From positions 434,001 to 498,000 of the forward strand of contig NC_008817.1 in NCBI RefSeq assembly GCF_000015665.1: DNA of 64,000 nucleotides. Reading direction: 5' to 3'. The notes under the pieces are model-generated. The model ran no database searches and was not told the origin of the DNA. It worked only from the letters and a program-made list of their open reading frames with translations. This document shows positions 63,811-64,000 of this stretch, piece by piece. Numbering within the stretch: position 1 is the first letter of the stretch; the number at the start of each line of letters is the position of its first letter. The DNA comes from Prochlorococcus marinus str. MIT 9515. GTDB lineage: Bacteria > Cyanobacteriota > Cyanobacteriia > PCC-6307 > Cyanobiaceae. The position numbers were made by a program, and so were the translations under genes.

Positions 63811-64000
63811 ATGGCAAACCTTAATCAACCTCCTAGCAGAGTTACTCCTAATTTATTGCATATTTTAGATGCTTTTACAGACAGTAAAAAATCAGTAGTT
63901 AATACAATTGTCGAATTGAATTCTAATACCATAAATAAATATGAGCTAATTACAGAAACTGGACATTTGAAACTTGATAGAGTTGGTTATTCCTCTCTTG
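63811..64000 (+). CDS. ppa: inorganic pyrophosphatase (3' end outside window)
   Basis: The visible 63 residues start MANLNQPPSRVTPNLLHILD and continue with VNTIVELNSNTINKYEL and KLDRVGYSSL. This is the usual N-terminal region of cyanobacterial class I pyrophosphatase, where the KYE triplet is conserved. The enzyme hydrolyses PPi from biosynthetic reactions. The catalytic Asp cluster lies beyond the window edge. Confidence 0.88.
   Translation, partial: MANLNQPPSRVTPNLLHILDAFTDSKKSVVNTIVELNSNTINKYELITETGHLKLDRVGYSSL

Overview
The window looks like a stretch of core chromosome from a picocyanobacterium, most likely a high-light-adapted Prochlorococcus. The signs are a very AT-rich sequence, very short or overlapping intergenic spaces, frequent GTG and TTG starts, and cyanobacterial genes throughout: chlorophyll synthase, PSI PsaF/PsaJ, cytochrome f and Rieske protein, NdhB, an aa3-type oxidase cluster, a cyAbrB regulator, a high-light-inducible protein, and the cyanobacterial families DUF2862 and DUF3067. 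Species and clade are inferences from gene content. I see no insertion sequence, prophage, integrase, CRISPR array or rRNA.

Layout. 1-11 kb: end of a photolyase-like gene, rsmB, then a minus block (penicillin-binding protein, chlG, a small DUF2862 protein), hisF, a ubiE/menG methyltransferase, a DciA-like zinc-ribbon protein, birA, an orphan MacB/DevA-type ATPase and ndhB. 11-18 kb: topA, a lipoprotein with an internal duplication, a DUF2232 membrane protein, a CobT-like protein, a Tat-type binding lipoprotein and an aldo-keto reductase with ferredoxin-like clusters. 18-26.6 kb: ribE, cyAbrB, then ctaCDE (minus) facing ctaA-ctaB (plus), followed by an ABC-2 exporter pair. 26.6-34.6 kb: a groEL copy with a repeat-expanded Gly/Met tail, fabG, ispD, an LD-carboxypeptidase, ubiA, ppx/gppA and a RodZ-like protein. 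34.6-43.7 kb: cobM, lgt, petC-petA, tatC, an RqcH homologue, gmk, psaF-psaJ, tsaD and an Hli protein. 43.8-49.5 kb: an antiporter, gltX, tRNA-Asp, tRNA-Trp, rplS, a decayed gene, map and an SDR. 49.7-64 kb: a BioD/DRTGG protein with a SLOG-type partner, a YajQ-type protein, an SPFH protein, hemL, an exonuclease III, larC, a UPF0104 membrane protein, an iron-type ABC permease, a His-rich COG0523 GTPase, a pterin dehydratase, a YjbQ protein, an M32 carboxypeptidase and the start of ppa.

How genes connect. Several genes serve the photosynthetic and respiratory membrane: chlG, hemL, ubiA, ubiE, petA/petC, ndhB, psaF/psaJ, ctaABCDE and hli. tatC and lgt encode machinery that two or more proteins here would use: the Rieske protein and a Tat-type lipoprotein need TatC, and at least two lipoproteins need Lgt. 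Three UbiA-superfamily prenyltransferases (chlG, ctaB, ubiA) occur within 28 kb.

The most informative non-routine observations are: (1) a pseudogene between rplS and map, apparently a PepSY-associated membrane protein carrying three in-frame stops and a frameshift; (2) a perfect 12-bp inverted repeat followed by eight T inside the first codons of the gene after larC; (3) loss of all four predicted Fe-S cysteines in the photolyase-like protein; (4) in-frame tandem repeats in groEL and the COG0523 gene; (5) a consensus-like promoter and a 10-bp palindrome upstream of hemL. I found no convincing new multi-gene system.
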